Assembly (NCBI RefSeq): GCF_003149085.1
Contig: NZ_QGDT01000001.1
Location: forward strand, 868,001-932,000
Origin: Dyadobacter jejuensis
GTDB lineage: Bacteria; Bacteroidota; Bacteroidia; Cytophagales; Spirosomataceae
Direction: 5' to 3'
DNA length: 64,000 bases
The stretch's first letter is position 1. Every line of letters begins with the position of its first letter. The notes below the pieces were generated by a model, which was not told the DNA's origin, searched no databases, and saw nothing but the letters and a program-made list of their open reading frames with translations. A program made the position numbers and the translations under genes. Shown here one piece after another: positions 9,801-18,622 of this stretch.

Positions 9801-10258
9801 GAGGCAGGGCCCACCAAATCTTTATCGGAAAGGTATGATTTTAGCAAGGCTACGGATTCATCTTGGCCTACCTGTTGCAATTGATAGATCAAAAAGACCT
9901 TTCCATAGGTGTCCGACACCTTAGGTAATGCTTGCCCATAGGCGGCGGCTGCTAACTTTCGCCAGGCTTCGTGACCCGACTTGGTGGCGGCGAAGGTAAA
10001 ACCTCCCAAGGCAAATTTTACCTTGCTGTTGTCGCCTTTGTCGGCCGGAACCAGCATTGTGGCCATTTGTACGAGGCCTTCTACCCCTAATTCGGCTATG
10101 TTTTCGTTGTTTTTATTCAGTTTGGCGGCGTCGTTGGCGGGAGTTTGGGCCAATATATCCGCTACCTTCGTCGACAGGGTTCGCCCGGCGTCGGTCTGTG
10201 CCCAGGACTGAACGGCGAATAGGCAAAGGAGGACAATAAGTTGATATTGTTTTTTCAT
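6803..10258 (-). CDS. Secreted HEAT-repeat protein with two C-terminal DUF1080 (3-keto-glycoside hydrolase-type) domains
   Basis: The 1151-residue product starts with a signal peptide (MKKQYQLIV...QSWA, cleavage near residue 20). Residues of about 30-690 are Ala-rich helical HEAT-type repeats. Two DUF1080 domains follow, each opening with the typical LFNG/LFDG...W motif near residues 722 and 938, and the tail is Lys/Gly-rich. DUF1080 has a concanavalin-like fold and has been linked to hydrolysis of 3-keto-glycosides. The Tat-exported Gfo/Idh/MocA oxidoreductase gene lies 68 bases upstream on the same strand, so an oxidise-then-cleave pathway in the periplasm is likely. The HEAT part may be a scaffold. 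The substrate is unknown. Confidence 0.85.
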   Translation of the reverse strand: MKKQYQLIVLLCLFAVQSWAQTDAGRTLSTKVADILAQTPANDAAKLNKNNENIAELGVEGLVQMATMLVPADKGDNSKVKFALGGFTFAATKSGHEAWRKLAAAAYGQALPKVSDTYGKVFLIYQLQQVGQDESVALLKSYLSDKDLVGPASRALARIGTEQAGSALLEGFATAKGEGLLAITEALGEAKIVSAAPAIEKNATSSDETLRKISLFALSEIASPSSMATLQGAAKAVGFGYNESDATAVYLKYLARLSRNGSADIAEKAALTLIKAGTNAIPTATRSAALKVYADSKKDGATPILTTAIKSDDAQYRAAALKLGQKYTLSSGSTSWLKAMKKAKPEVQAEVIRMLGASASQDALPVVLKSMASKNTSLKMAAIWAAGKIGGESVVGQLIPLLKTGDAAEIATIQSTLQTMQGTDMVNQLASALPQLPASAQPAAIAVLAGRSANASLPTVSKLLTSTDADVKAAAYEALPSLTTASDLPQLYALANTAASASELNNVQQAIALAIKKTGSTADQSSKILTQMASAPKAAQANYLEVLAAIGGSQALEAVAKAYTNGDAATKKTAIDALSHWTDGSAAIELLRIGQNTNDSQELQAALAGYVSAIKKSTSTRANKVIMLREAMNIAKTKAQKTMILQEIGRTRTFNAMVFAGQYLDDAELQQAAAQAVIMTILANKEFYGTEVRSLLNKSLALLTGNESEYQKAQIRKHLAEMPEGEGFVSLFNGQDLTGWKGLVANPIKRNQMSADTLAYKQKIADQQAMKDWVAKNGELVFTGHGDNLCTIKEYGDFEMYVDWKIQKEGDAGIYLRGTPQVQIWDTSRVSVGAQVGSGGLYNNQKHPSKPSQVADNAIGEWNTFHITMVGDRVSVDLNGINVVNNVTLENYWDRSLPIFAKEQIELQAHGTEVAYRDIYIREIPRPEPYQLTAEEQKAGYKVLFDGTNMHEWIGNKTDYFIENGELVIDPTRGGSGNLYTKDEYSDFVYRFEFQLTPGANNGLGIRAPLTGDAAYVGTELQILDNDADIYKNLKEYQYHGSAYGIIPAKRGYLKPVGEWNYQEVYLKGSHVKVTLNGTVILDGDLAEASKNGTADHRDHPGLQRTSGHIGYLGHGNPLRFKNIRILDLAKASAEAPVESGKKGKKAKGKK

Positions 10259-10326
10259 AAAATGGGTTGCCTGGTACCCCAGGACTGGATGATCTTACTA
10301 AATAGGATTTTTTGAATGGCGGATCG

Positions 10327-11604
10327 CTAGATGGTCCAAGGGTCACGCATGGGCTGATCGATGAGTCGGTTAGCTCCCTCGTCGTCGATAAACTCTTGCT
10401 TGATGGGGTCGAACTTTAGAGAGCGACCCAGCCGTAGCGCTACCAATCCCATATTGACAATCGTACAAGAACGATGGCCATTTTCTTCGTTTAAGGCAAA
10501 CTTTTTCCTGTTCACCACTGCATCCACGAAGTCGGTTACCTGAGGTTCAGGGTCAGGGAATGCCGCAAGTTTCCGCTTAAGATCGGGAATGTCCGACTCG
10601 AAGTTAGGGTATAACTTGCCCTTCGGGCCTTCAATATAGGCCACGTTTTCGTCTTTTCCTTCTCCATCCAATACGATCTGGCAGCCGTCGGCATAGGTGT
10701 ATGTGATACGTCGCCAGGTTCCTACCGCTTCTGGGTGCTGTTGAGGGGCATCTATCTCTACACTTACCGGGCTGGTGTCGTCCTTGCCCAAGAAATATTG
10801 AATGGGGTCGATATAATGCTGGCCCATATCGCCTAGTCCGCCACCATCATAGTCCCAGTAACCTCTAAACGTCCCATGAGTGCGGTGTGCGCTGTACGGT
10901 TTATAGGGAGCGGGACCCAGCCACATATTATAATCAAGCTCGGCAGGTACGGTTTCGGGCTTGTTATCGGTTTTTCCTACCCAGTAAAACTTCCAGTCGA
11001 AGCCAGTATGCTTGCTGACAGTAACTTTGAGGGGCCACCCCAAGAGTCCCGATTGAACTAGCTTTTTGATGGGTTTTACGGTGGTGTTCATTCCGTAAAA
11101 GTTGGAGTCGAAGCGAAACCAGGTGTTGAGGCGAAATACCCGGCCGTGTTGTTGTACGGCTTCTACGAGGCGTTTGCCTTCGCCAATGGTTCGCGTCATG
11201 GGCTTTTCGCACCATACATCTTTGCCAGCTCGGGCGGCATCGGCCGCTATGATCCCGTGCCAATGTGGTGGGGTGGCTACATGTACGATGTCTACCTCTG
11301 GAAGTTGGATGAGTTCTCGATAGTCCGAAAAGGTTTTTAACCCCTTATCACCTATCAAGTCTGAAGCGATCTGTATGTGTTTTTTGTCTACATCGCAGAT
11401 GGCCACTACCTTGGTGCCGGCATAGGGGATATGTCCTCTACCCATGCTACCTACCCCCACGATTCCCTTGGTGAGGGTGTCGCTGGGAGCTAAAAATCCT
11501 TTTCCCAAAACATGTCGTGGAACGATGGAAAAGGTGGCCAAGGTAGCCAGCGACCCCTTGATAAACTTCCTTCTGGAAGCCGAATTTTGAGTTTTTTCTG
11601 TCAT
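10327..11604 (-). CDS. Tat-exported Gfo/Idh/MocA family oxidoreductase
   Basis: The first ATG gives a 425-residue protein; a TTG two codons upstream is less likely. The N-terminus has a twin-arginine signal (SRRKFIKG, Arg 11-12) followed by a hydrophobic stretch. The nucleotide-binding fold shows GVGSMGRGHI, and the family-typical EKP motif is in DVWCEKPMTRT. These enzymes oxidise or reduce sugar hydroxyls with tightly bound NAD(P). Its position directly upstream of the double-DUF1080 gene fits the known pairing of a 3-dehydrogenase with a 3-keto-glycoside hydrolase. The exact sugar cannot be told. Confidence 0.9.
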   Translation of the reverse strand: MTEKTQNSASRRKFIKGSLATLATFSIVPRHVLGKGFLAPSDTLTKGIVGVGSMGRGHIPYAGTKVVAICDVDKKHIQIASDLIGDKGLKTFSDYRELIQLPEVDIVHVATPPHWHGIIAADAARAGKDVWCEKPMTRTIGEGKRLVEAVQQHGRVFRLNTWFRFDSNFYGMNTTVKPIKKLVQSGLLGWPLKVTVSKHTGFDWKFYWVGKTDNKPETVPAELDYNMWLGPAPYKPYSAHRTHGTFRGYWDYDGGGLGDMGQHYIDPIQYFLGKDDTSPVSVEIDAPQQHPEAVGTWRRITYTYADGCQIVLDGEGKDENVAYIEGPKGKLYPNFESDIPDLKRKLAAFPDPEPQVTDFVDAVVNRKKFALNEENGHRSCTIVNMGLVALRLGRSLKFDPIKQEFIDDEGANRLIDQPMRDPWTI

Positions 11605-11820
11605 TTTCAATGGGTTTAGTAAATAGTAATATTTATTAAAAAATATCCATGAAATTATGACAAATTTTAGAAAGTAACAATTTTCTTTGGGTTCCCATCT
11701 TATATTCCTAATTATTGGCGTCTGTATCCACTAGCTAGGGGGCGGTGGCTCAGCGCGAAGCCGTGCCACCGATGTGGGATGGGTGCTCAAGGTAGTCCTT
11801 ACTGTTTAGCCACTGGTGCT

Positions 11821-12765
11821 TTATTGAAGGTCTACTGGTTTATAGATCCTTATCCAGTCGACGTTGAAGGTATGGTCCTCTCGATTGGCGAGTTCTTCGT
11901 CGGTAGGGGTATAGCCTTGGTCGGAGCGCCAGTTTTGGTCTTCTACGTTGATAATAATATCCATCGCTTTGTTTAGCCCGGTACCGCCCGTGAAGTTTTT
12001 GGGGTCTATCGTTTCTAGTCCTGAAACGGTACGGACCAGCTTGCCGTCGATATAATATTCGAGATGGAGAGGGTCTTTCCAATAGACGCCAAACCGGTGG
12101 TAGTCGTTACGCCATAGGGTACCATTATAATACCAGCTGCCGGGGTCGGTGGGCTGATAATCTTGAAATGGTGACCTTATAAATACGTGGTGGCTGATAT
12201 GTATTCTTTCGGCAAACCAGGTGAGGTCTTTTTTTGCCCCTGCCGAGTAACTACTGCCATAGGCTTCGAGGATGTCTATTTCCTGGGTATCATCGGGGCT
12301 GAGTAGCCATACGTCCGACGCCAGTGTAGAGTTGCTTATTTTGGCCCTGGCTTCGATATAGACCGGGTATATCACCCTTTCGGTAGAGGTGATGCAGCCG
12401 GTGTTTACCTTGTTGGTTCCTGCTACCCGGCTGGCGGGGATCTGAAGCCTGCCATCGGCCACTAGCGAATGAGCCCTGTCCCAGATCGTCAGCCCCGGGC
12501 CTGACCAGTTATTATGGTAGAAATCGGTCCATTTCTTTAAAAATTCAGGGCCTTTGTTTTTGGCTTCTGCCTGGTAGTTGAAGTCGTCGGAAAGGCTTTG
12601 TAATTTCCATTTTTTGCCTGATCCAGCTGCTGCTGGTACGGGTACGTCTTTCCAATCGTAGGTGATTTGAGGAGGCTCTACTTCGGGAATTGGGACATCG
12701 TTTCCGTTATTTTTACAGGAGAAATACAGGGCTGCACACAAAAGGAATAACGAGGTTTTGAACAT
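11821..12765 (-). CDS. GH16 family endo-glycanase lipoprotein, agarase/porphyranase-like
   Basis: The 314-residue protein has a short signal peptide ending in FSC (lipid-anchored Cys17), a Pro/Glu-rich linker and one GH16 catalytic domain. The active-site signature E-x-D-x-x-E is [10 protein letters not shown] (Glu162 nucleophile, Asp164, Glu167 acid/base). The region around [13 protein letters not shown] and DDFNY resembles beta-agarases and porphyranases rather than laminarinases. It would cut a beta-linked galactan at the cell surface or in the periplasm. It is transcribed in the same direction as the oxidoreductase/DUF1080 pair but with a gap of more than 200 bases, so shared regulation is uncertain. 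Confidence 0.85.
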   Translation of the reverse strand: MFKTSLFLLCAALYFSCKNNGNDVPIPEVEPPQITYDWKDVPVPAAAGSGKKWKLQSLSDDFNYQAEAKNKGPEFLKKWTDFYHNNWSGPGLTIWDRAHSLVADGRLQIPASRVAGTNKVNTGCITSTERVIYPVYIEARAKISNSTLASDVWLLSPDDTQEIDILEAYGSSYSAGAKKDLTWFAERIHISHHVFIRSPFQDYQPTDPGSWYYNGTLWRNDYHRFGVYWKDPLHLEYYIDGKLVRTVSGLETIDPKNFTGGTGLNKAMDIIINVEDQNWRSDQGYTPTDEELANREDHTFNVDWIRIYKPVDLQ

Positions 12766-12937
12766 AACTAATCGCTGTACTAGGTTAAAGAAAGTATTTG
12801 ATGGAAACCTATGGCCGAGGTGGTGAATAGGTTAGATTTTTTAAACTATTGCGATTTGGGGGAAATATTGCATAATACCAGCGAGTAGAACTGGATAAAA
12901 AATAGACAGCGACTAAAATGGAAAGGAATGCTAGTGT

Positions 12938-13438
12938 CTAAGCTTTTGTTTTGATCGGAATCCAGATTTCTTCTTCCGACTGGGGGTCGTTATGACGGTA
13001 AAGGTTGCCTAGGATTTCGAAATGAGGACGATGGTCCAGCGTATAGGTAGGAGAATTGGGAAGCCATTCTCCATAGATATATCTAAAAATACGAGGATCG
13101 GTGGGTAAGCCTTGGTAATTAAAAACGGCATAAAGGCCGCCTGGTAGGTCGAGGGTCGACATTTCGGGAGGTACAGACTGGAAGTCGAGGACCTCGATGG
13201 CTGCCCATTTTACGAAACTGGAGTGGAGGGTCGAAAAGGTAAAGTCAAAACCGTTGGGGTATATCTGAACAGAAAAGAGGTCGGCCGATACCGGGTTGGT
13301 GATTCTTTGTTGTAAGGATCTGAATTGTTGCCAGAGTCGGAAGGTATGATTGTCGGCTAGGCTCATCGTAAGGTGCTGGCCTACGAGTTTTCGTGGGGCA
13401 CTAGTAACGATACGATGAGGCCAGGATATTTCGGTCAT
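12938..13438 (-). CDS. GyrI-like / effector-binding-domain protein
   Basis: The 166-residue protein has no signal peptide. Its C-terminal half carries the pattern LPNS...LDHRPHFEILG..YRHNDPQSEEEIWIPI, typical of the GyrI-like (AraC effector-binding, SOUL-related) small-molecule-binding domain, here without a DNA-binding domain. Stand-alone members bind ligands and some hydrolyse or sequester toxic compounds; the ligand is unknown. It starts 3 bases after the end of the acyl-CoA carboxylase gene and so is almost certainly co-transcribed with it. Confidence 0.8.
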   Translation of the reverse strand: MTEISWPHRIVTSAPRKLVGQHLTMSLADNHTFRLWQQFRSLQQRITNPVSADLFSVQIYPNGFDFTFSTLHSSFVKWAAIEVLDFQSVPPEMSTLDLPGGLYAVFNYQGLPTDPRIFRYIYGEWLPNSPTYTLDHRPHFEILGNLYRHNDPQSEEEIWIPIKTKA

Positions 13439-13441
13439 TAT

Positions 13442-15001
13442 TTATAGAGGGATATTGCCATGTTTTTTTTTAGGCAAATGGGCGACTTTATTTTCGAGCA
13501 TTTCGAAGGCACGAATAAGCTTTTCACGGGTTTGAGAGGGGTATATCACCTCGTCGACATAGCCCCGATGTGCAGCACGGAATGGGTTTGCAAATTTATT
13601 GGTGTATTCTTCAACCTTTTCTGCCAGCTTTTCGCTGGGGTTTTCGGCCTGGGCAATCTCTCGCTTAAAGATGATTTCGGCGGCACCGCTGGCACCCATC
13701 ACGGCGATTTCGGCCGATGGCCAGGCAAAATTGAGGTCGGCGCCGATATGTTTGGAATTCATAACGTCGTAAGCACCGCCATAGGCTTTGCGGGTAATGA
13801 CGGTGATGCGCGGCACGGTGGCCTCACAAAATGCATAGAGCAACTTAGCACCATTGGTGATGATGCCGTTCCATTCCTGATCGCTGCCTGGTAAAAAGCC
13901 AGGTACGTCTTCCAATACCAACAACGGTATATTGAAGCTATCGCAAAAGCGCACGAATCGGGCCGCTTTTTGGCTGGCGTGGATGTCGAGCACTCCGGCC
14001 AATACGGCGGGTTGATTCGCCACTATGCCTACACTTCTACCCGCGATACGGCTAAAACCGACTACTATATTTTCGGCAAAATGCTCGTGGACCTCATGAA
14101 AGCTTCCTTCATCCACAATTTGGCCAATTACCTCCCGCATGTCGTAGGGTTGGTTGGGGTTTTCGGGGATAATGGTATCGAGGAGAGTCCTGGATTCGTC
14201 GGCAAGGGTATAGGGCCAAAGAGAGGGTTCATCTACGCAGTTTTGCGGCATGTAGCTGAGCAATTTCTTTATCGACAACAGGCATTCTATTTCATTTTCG
14301 GCGACGAAGTGAGTAACCCCCGACTTGGAAGCGTGGGTCATGGCTCCTCCAAGCTCCTCGGAAGTGATCTCTTCATGGGTCACCGTCTTTACCACGTTGG
14401 GGCCGGTAACGAACATATAGCTCGTGTTTTCGACCATCAGAATAAAGTCGGTAATGGCTGGGGAATATACAGCTCCTCCAGCACAGGGTCCCATGATGGC
14501 CGAAAGCTGCGGGATGACCCCAGAGGCTAGGGTGTTTTTGTAGAATATATCGGCGTATCCCGCCAAGGAGAGTACACCTTCTTGGATACGCGCCCCGCCC
14601 GAATCGTTGAGACCTACGATAGGCGCCCCATTTTTTAAGGCCATATCCATGATTTTGCATATTTTTTCGGCATGGGTTTCGGACAAGGACCCACCGAATA
14701 CGGTAAAGTCCTGTGCATATACATAGGTGAGCCGACCATTGACTTTTCCATAGCCTGTTACTACGCCGTCGCCCAAGTAATGCTCTTTATCGAGGCCGAA
14801 GTCCTTACTTCGGTGCAACACGAATCGTCCGATCTCTTCAAAACTTCCTTCATCCATCAAAACAGAAATACGCTCACGAGCGGTGAGCTTGCCTTTCTTA
14901 TGCTGAGCGGCTATTCGCTTTTCTCCTCCGCCGAGCATGGCTTCAGCATTTTTACGGTCTAAAGTCTCCTTTTTAGTCTTTTCGATTCGATTCGATTCCA
15001 T
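13442..15001 (-). CDS. Acyl-CoA carboxylase carboxyltransferase (beta) subunit, propionyl/methylmalonyl type
   Basis: The 519-residue protein has the two crotonase-fold halves of the biotin-dependent carboxyltransferase family. The N half has the acyl-CoA site ([19 protein letters not shown]) and the C half the carboxybiotin site ([21 protein letters not shown]). Length and motifs match PccB/MmdA proteins of Bacteroidota, which transfer CO2 to or from propionyl-CoA. No biotin carboxylase or biotin carrier gene is next to it, so the partner subunits must be encoded elsewhere. The GyrI-like gene follows immediately downstream. Confidence 0.92.
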   Translation of the reverse strand: MESNRIEKTKKETLDRKNAEAMLGGGEKRIAAQHKKGKLTARERISVLMDEGSFEEIGRFVLHRSKDFGLDKEHYLGDGVVTGYGKVNGRLTYVYAQDFTVFGGSLSETHAEKICKIMDMALKNGAPIVGLNDSGGARIQEGVLSLAGYADIFYKNTLASGVIPQLSAIMGPCAGGAVYSPAITDFILMVENTSYMFVTGPNVVKTVTHEEITSEELGGAMTHASKSGVTHFVAENEIECLLSIKKLLSYMPQNCVDEPSLWPYTLADESRTLLDTIIPENPNQPYDMREVIGQIVDEGSFHEVHEHFAENIVVGFSRIAGRSVGIVANQPAVLAGVLDIHASQKAARFVRFCDSFNIPLLVLEDVPGFLPGSDQEWNGIITNGAKLLYAFCEATVPRITVITRKAYGGAYDVMNSKHIGADLNFAWPSAEIAVMGASGAAEIIFKREIAQAENPSEKLAEKVEEYTNKFANPFRAAHRGYVDEVIYPSQTREKLIRAFEMLENKVAHLPKKKHGNIPL

Positions 15002-15067
15002 TTTTCTATGCTTGGGTTTTCCGGCTGCCCGGATTGATTCCTAAATATAGAAACCATTTTTGTTTTA

Positions 15068-15691
15068 TTATGAATTTGAAGAGGAATCATCGTCGTGCAC
15101 GATACCTTGCACCAGCGAATAAAGATGAGGGAGGACCTGGTCTTTGAACCAAGGGTTTTTGGCTTGCCATATATTATTACGTGGCGAAGGGTGTGGCAGG
15201 GGGAAATAACGAGGAAGGTATTCTTCGAAGGCTTGAACCGTATGGGTAAGCGTTTTTTTTGCCTGTTGGCCTAGGTAGTAACGTTGGGCATACTGTCCTA
15301 CAAGAAGTGTCAGGCTAACTTTCGGCATTTTTTCGAGCAGAGGCCGGTGGTAAAGGGGGGCACACTCTTTTCGGGGAGGGAGGTCGCCAGACTTGCCTGT
15401 TCCCGGGTAGCAAAAGCCCATGGGCATTAGGCTAAAAAGGTCGGTGTTGTAAAAGCTATCTCGGTCTACCCCCATCCATTGGCGTAGGTTATCTCCACTT
15501 TTGTCGTTCCAAGGGAGGTTGGTGTGGTGGACCACCCTTCCTGGGGCCTGCCCTATGATGACGATCCTACTTTTGGGCCCTACGGCGATCACCGGGTTGG
15601 GGCCTAGCGGCAGATCGGCGGCGCATCTGGTGCATGCTTTTATCGTTTTCCAGAGATCTTCCATCGGGTTATTTTTTACGGACACAGGCAT
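15068..15691 (-). CDS. Uracil-DNA glycosylase family protein (COG1573-like)
   Basis: The 207-residue protein has the UDG-fold motif A GQAPG (residues 47-51) and a C-terminal HPSPRN motif that replaces the HPSPLS loop of classical enzymes. The N-terminal CTRC pair recalls the iron-sulfur UDG families 4 and 5, but the other cluster cysteines are not evident. It could be a repair glycosylase on uracil or another damaged base, or a UDG-like protein of different specificity. The start at 15691 is the first ATG; an internal Met at residue 10 is possible. Confidence 0.8.
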   Translation of the reverse strand: MPVSVKNNPMEDLWKTIKACTRCAADLPLGPNPVIAVGPKSRIVIIGQAPGRVVHHTNLPWNDKSGDNLRQWMGVDRDSFYNTDLFSLMPMGFCYPGTGKSGDLPPRKECAPLYHRPLLEKMPKVSLTLLVGQYAQRYYLGQQAKKTLTHTVQAFEEYLPRYFPLPHPSPRNNIWQAKNPWFKDQVLPHLYSLVQGIVHDDDSSSNS

Positions 15692-15740
15692 AGAGGTCCT
15701 TCCGTTTCCGGGTAGGTTCTATGCCTGTTCAAATTTGATT

Positions 15741-16283
15741 TTACGCTTCTGCGGGCTTGAGCCGTTGGGCATAAAGTTTCCGAAGTTTTTGCACTTTAGG
15801 GCCGATCACCATGCTGCAAAAGCCAGCATCGGGATGGGTGTTGTAATAATTCTGGTGCTCCTGTTCTGCCTCATAAAAAACGGGTAGGGGAAGCACTTGG
15901 GTCACTATGGGGTCGTCAAAAGTGTCGGCGAGCTCCTCGAGAACCGCCTCACTAATCGCCTTTTGCGTGTCGTCGGCATAAAATATTACAGAACGGTATT
16001 GGGTACCCCTGTCGGCCCCTTGACGGTTGAGGGTGGTAGGGTCGTGGGTGGTCATAAATACCGTTAACAGATCCTTATAGCTTATTTGGGAGGGGTCGAA
16101 GGTGATCTGTACTACTTCGGCATGGCCAGTATTTCCGGTGCATACTTCGCGGTAGGTGGGGTTCTTTGTAGTTCCGCCAGCATATCCAGACACCACGCTT
16201 TCGACTCCTTGGAGCCTTTGAACTACGGCTTCAACGCACCAGAAGCATCCTCCTCCGACTGTTGCTATTTCTTTATTCATCAT
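15741..16283 (-). CDS. msrA: Peptide-methionine (S)-S-oxide reductase MsrA
   Basis: This enzyme reduces the S-epimer of methionine sulfoxide in proteins. The catalytic GCFWC motif is at residues 12-16 (Cys13), and a resolving Cys is in GFCSMVIG near the C-terminus. The length of 180 residues is normal, and there is no signal peptide, so it acts in the cytoplasm. Its 5' end overlaps the 3' end of msrB by 11 bases, so the two are translated from one message and together cover both sulfoxide epimers. Confidence 0.96.
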   Translation of the reverse strand: MMNKEIATVGGGCFWCVEAVVQRLQGVESVVSGYAGGTTKNPTYREVCTGNTGHAEVVQITFDPSQISYKDLLTVFMTTHDPTTLNRQGADRGTQYRSVIFYADDTQKAISEAVLEELADTFDDPIVTQVLPLPVFYEAEQEHQNYYNTHPDAGFCSMVIGPKVQKLRKLYAQRLKPAEA

Positions 16284-16725
16284 TTTTGTTAAGTTCTATC
16301 GATTCAGAATTAATACAATAACGGAGTCCGCTGGGAGCGGGGCCGTCGGGGAATATATGGCCCAAATGGGCATCACAAACGTTGCATTCGGCTTCTACGC
16401 GTATCATTCCAAAAGAGGTGTCTTTGGTGTATTTTACGGCATTGTCTTGTATGGGTTGCGTAAAACTTGGCCACCCACTACCCGATTCGAACTTGATAGT
16501 AGAATCGAATAAAGGGGTTTTGCAACAGATACAGCTATAGATCCCTGGTTCATGGCTGTTGCACAAGGCCCCGCTAAAGCTGGGTTCCGTACCTTTTTTT
16601 CGGGCAATCCTAAACTGCTCTGGCGTTAGGATAGCGCGCCATTCTTCCTCGGTTTTTTCTAACCGTCGATCGGGCTCCGGGTTGCCATGATTGGTGAACC
16701 GTATGATATCATTCCATTGAAGCAT
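16273..16725 (-). CDS. msrB: Peptide-methionine (R)-S-oxide reductase MsrB
   Basis: The 150-residue protein has the two zinc-binding CxxC pairs (Cys65/68 and Cys114/117), the GSGWPSF signature (82-88) and the catalytic Cys137 in RYCINS. It reduces the R-epimer of methionine sulfoxide. It is the first gene of an msrB-msrA pair that overlaps by 11 bases. Confidence 0.96.
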   Translation of the reverse strand: MLQWNDIIRFTNHGNPEPDRRLEKTEEEWRAILTPEQFRIARKKGTEPSFSGALCNSHEPGIYSCICCKTPLFDSTIKFESGSGWPSFTQPIQDNAVKYTKDTSFGMIRVEAECNVCDAHLGHIFPDGPAPSGLRYCINSESIELNKNDE

Positions 16726-16882
16726 AATGAATTTGGTTTATATCTAATTTAATTATTCGACCCAATATGAGTGACAACAATAATTGTACCAAAAAAGTCT
16801 CCATTGAGCGGGGACATTCTTACACGGGGCCATCCTCCATGTGGGTTGTTTCCGTATTTTTCTAAAAACAATAAGTCAAACT

Positions 16883-18412
16883 CTAATCTTGATTTTCAGT
16901 CTGTTTTATTCTTGTTTGTTCCGCTATAAGCCCATCTTTTATTTTGATGAAATGGGTAACACATGAGGGGATTTCATGCGGGTAATGGGATACATATATC
17001 AGGGTCCTTTCGTCGTTATGACAGATGGCGTCGACGATATCCTTAAAATACTCGGTGGCCTGCACATCTAGACCCTGGCAGGGTTCGTCTAAGATGAGCA
17101 GGGGCGGGTTCTTGACTAAGGCGCGAGCTAGGAGCACCAGGCGCTGCTGTCCTTTGGAGAGTTGAGCAAAGTCTTTCTCTAACAGGTCTGCAACGTGAAG
17201 AATCTCCGCTACCTCCTGAACTTTCTCCAGCTGCTCGGGGGAAAGTTTTTTGAAAAATACACCCGTAGCATCGAAAAAACCCGAAGCGATGGTCTTGTGA
17301 ACCGGGGTGTGTCTGGGGAAATAGAGGTGAAGCTCTGGTGAAATATGCCCTATTTTCTGTTTAATGTCCCAGATAGACGCTCCAATCCCCCCTCTTTTCT
17401 GATCGAACAGGTCGAAGTCGTTAGCGAATCGCTGGGGGTTGTCGGCAGTTATAATGCTGAGTAAGGTCGATTTTCCAGATCCATTTGGGCCCGATAAAGC
17501 CCATTTTTCTCCTTTGGCCACCTTCCAGTCAATTCCTTTGAGGATCTGCTCGGAACCATACGTTACGCGTATATTGCGCAGATCGACGGCGTATTCGAAA
17601 TTGTTGGTATGGGGTAGCCCGAATCGAGCCAGATGCTCAGCAGATGGCAAGGGGAGCTGCGGGCGGTGTTGGGGATGGCTTCGGAATAGTGAAATCGGCT
17701 GCTGGCGTGCTATTCTTCCTTCGTCGAGTTCGAGTACATGGGTGATGCACTCGGGGATTTCGGTAGAGGTGGTAACCAGTACGATGCGTGTGCCTTCGTC
17801 GGTGAGCACCTTCAAAGCATGGTGCAAAACCTGGCGGCTATGGGTATCTAAGCCCGCAAAGGGGCTGTCGAGTAATAGGAATTTAGGTCGCTTGACCAGT
17901 GATTTGGCTAGTAACATTCTCCGGGTCTCTCCATTTGACAGGGTAACGAACGGATGGTCGAGCAGGTGGGTGATCGAGAGTAAATGGGTTATTTTTAGTA
18001 AGTTCTCTTCACTAATGCTGCTGGGGGCCAAGTCTACCGACTTGTCGTCGATAGTGCCAATCGGCCGAAGCTGATCCGTAAGTATGGCGCGAACGGTGGG
18101 CGCTCTTTCGGCTTCGTATGCGTGGAATCGCTGTTGATAATACTCTGCACCAGCGTTTACGATTCTATTAAAGGAGTAGTCGCTAGGCAGTAGCTCCACT
18201 TGCTCGCGTAAGGGGCCGTTTTGGCCGGTGTCTATTTGCCCTTTCCAAAGGGGCCATTTGCCAGCTAGGCATTCTAATAGCGTCGATTTGCCTGAGCCGT
18301 TTGGTCCTATAATGGCCCATTGTTCCTGGGGGTGAAGGGTCCATTGTATGTTTTGTAAAATTATGGAATCGTATTTTCGGACCGATACGTCCTTGAAATG
18401 CAATGCTTTCAT
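16883..18412 (-). CDS. Tandem ABC ATP-binding protein, ModF/PhrA-like
   Basis: The 509-residue soluble protein (ATG at 18412, reading MKALHFKDVSV) has two ABC ATPase halves. Each has a Walker A GPNGSGKST (about 36-44 and 307-315), and the second half has the signature LSKGQQR and the Walker B LLILDEPCQGLD. The layout resembles ModF (PhrA), associated with molybdate systems in proteobacteria. No permease or molybdate-binding protein is nearby, so a transport role is not supported here. It is transcribed divergently from the XRE-cupin regulator of the adjacent cluster. Confidence 0.82.
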   Translation of the reverse strand: MKALHFKDVSVRKYDSIILQNIQWTLHPQEQWAIIGPNGSGKSTLLECLAGKWPLWKGQIDTGQNGPLREQVELLPSDYSFNRIVNAGAEYYQQRFHAYEAERAPTVRAILTDQLRPIGTIDDKSVDLAPSSISEENLLKITHLLSITHLLDHPFVTLSNGETRRMLLAKSLVKRPKFLLLDSPFAGLDTHSRQVLHHALKVLTDEGTRIVLVTTSTEIPECITHVLELDEGRIARQQPISLFRSHPQHRPQLPLPSAEHLARFGLPHTNNFEYAVDLRNIRVTYGSEQILKGIDWKVAKGEKWALSGPNGSGKSTLLSIITADNPQRFANDFDLFDQKRGGIGASIWDIKQKIGHISPELHLYFPRHTPVHKTIASGFFDATGVFFKKLSPEQLEKVQEVAEILHVADLLEKDFAQLSKGQQRLVLLARALVKNPPLLILDEPCQGLDVQATEYFKDIVDAICHNDERTLIYVSHYPHEIPSCVTHFIKIKDGLIAEQTRIKQTENQD

Positions 18413-18512
18413 ATCATTCTTATGGGTGTTCACCAATATGTTTAGGGAAAATTGCAGTTACTGAAGCTGGCAAATATCCTAAGGAATATTCAGACAACCA
18501 CTTATATCTTCC

Positions 18513-18520
18513 TATTTTTG
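18513..18520 (+). promoter_or_regulatory. Putative -7 element (TATTTTTG) for the XRE-cupin gene
   Basis: The site matches TANNTTTG and lies about 100 bases upstream of the ATG at 18623. The -33 region is weak. Confidence 0.3.
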
Positions 18521-18622
18521 TTGGCCTATCGTTGTTGGATTAGATGCGTAATTGCCTTCTTATTAGCAACGAGAATGAAGGTTAATCTAATTCATTTTAG
18601 TGTTCTAACTATTAATACTTGT

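Noticed and set aside
9228..9884. 218-codon antisense frame inside the DUF1080/HEAT gene
   Set aside because: It is a shadow of the Ala-rich HEAT repeats on the other strand, with no recognisable domain or own signals.
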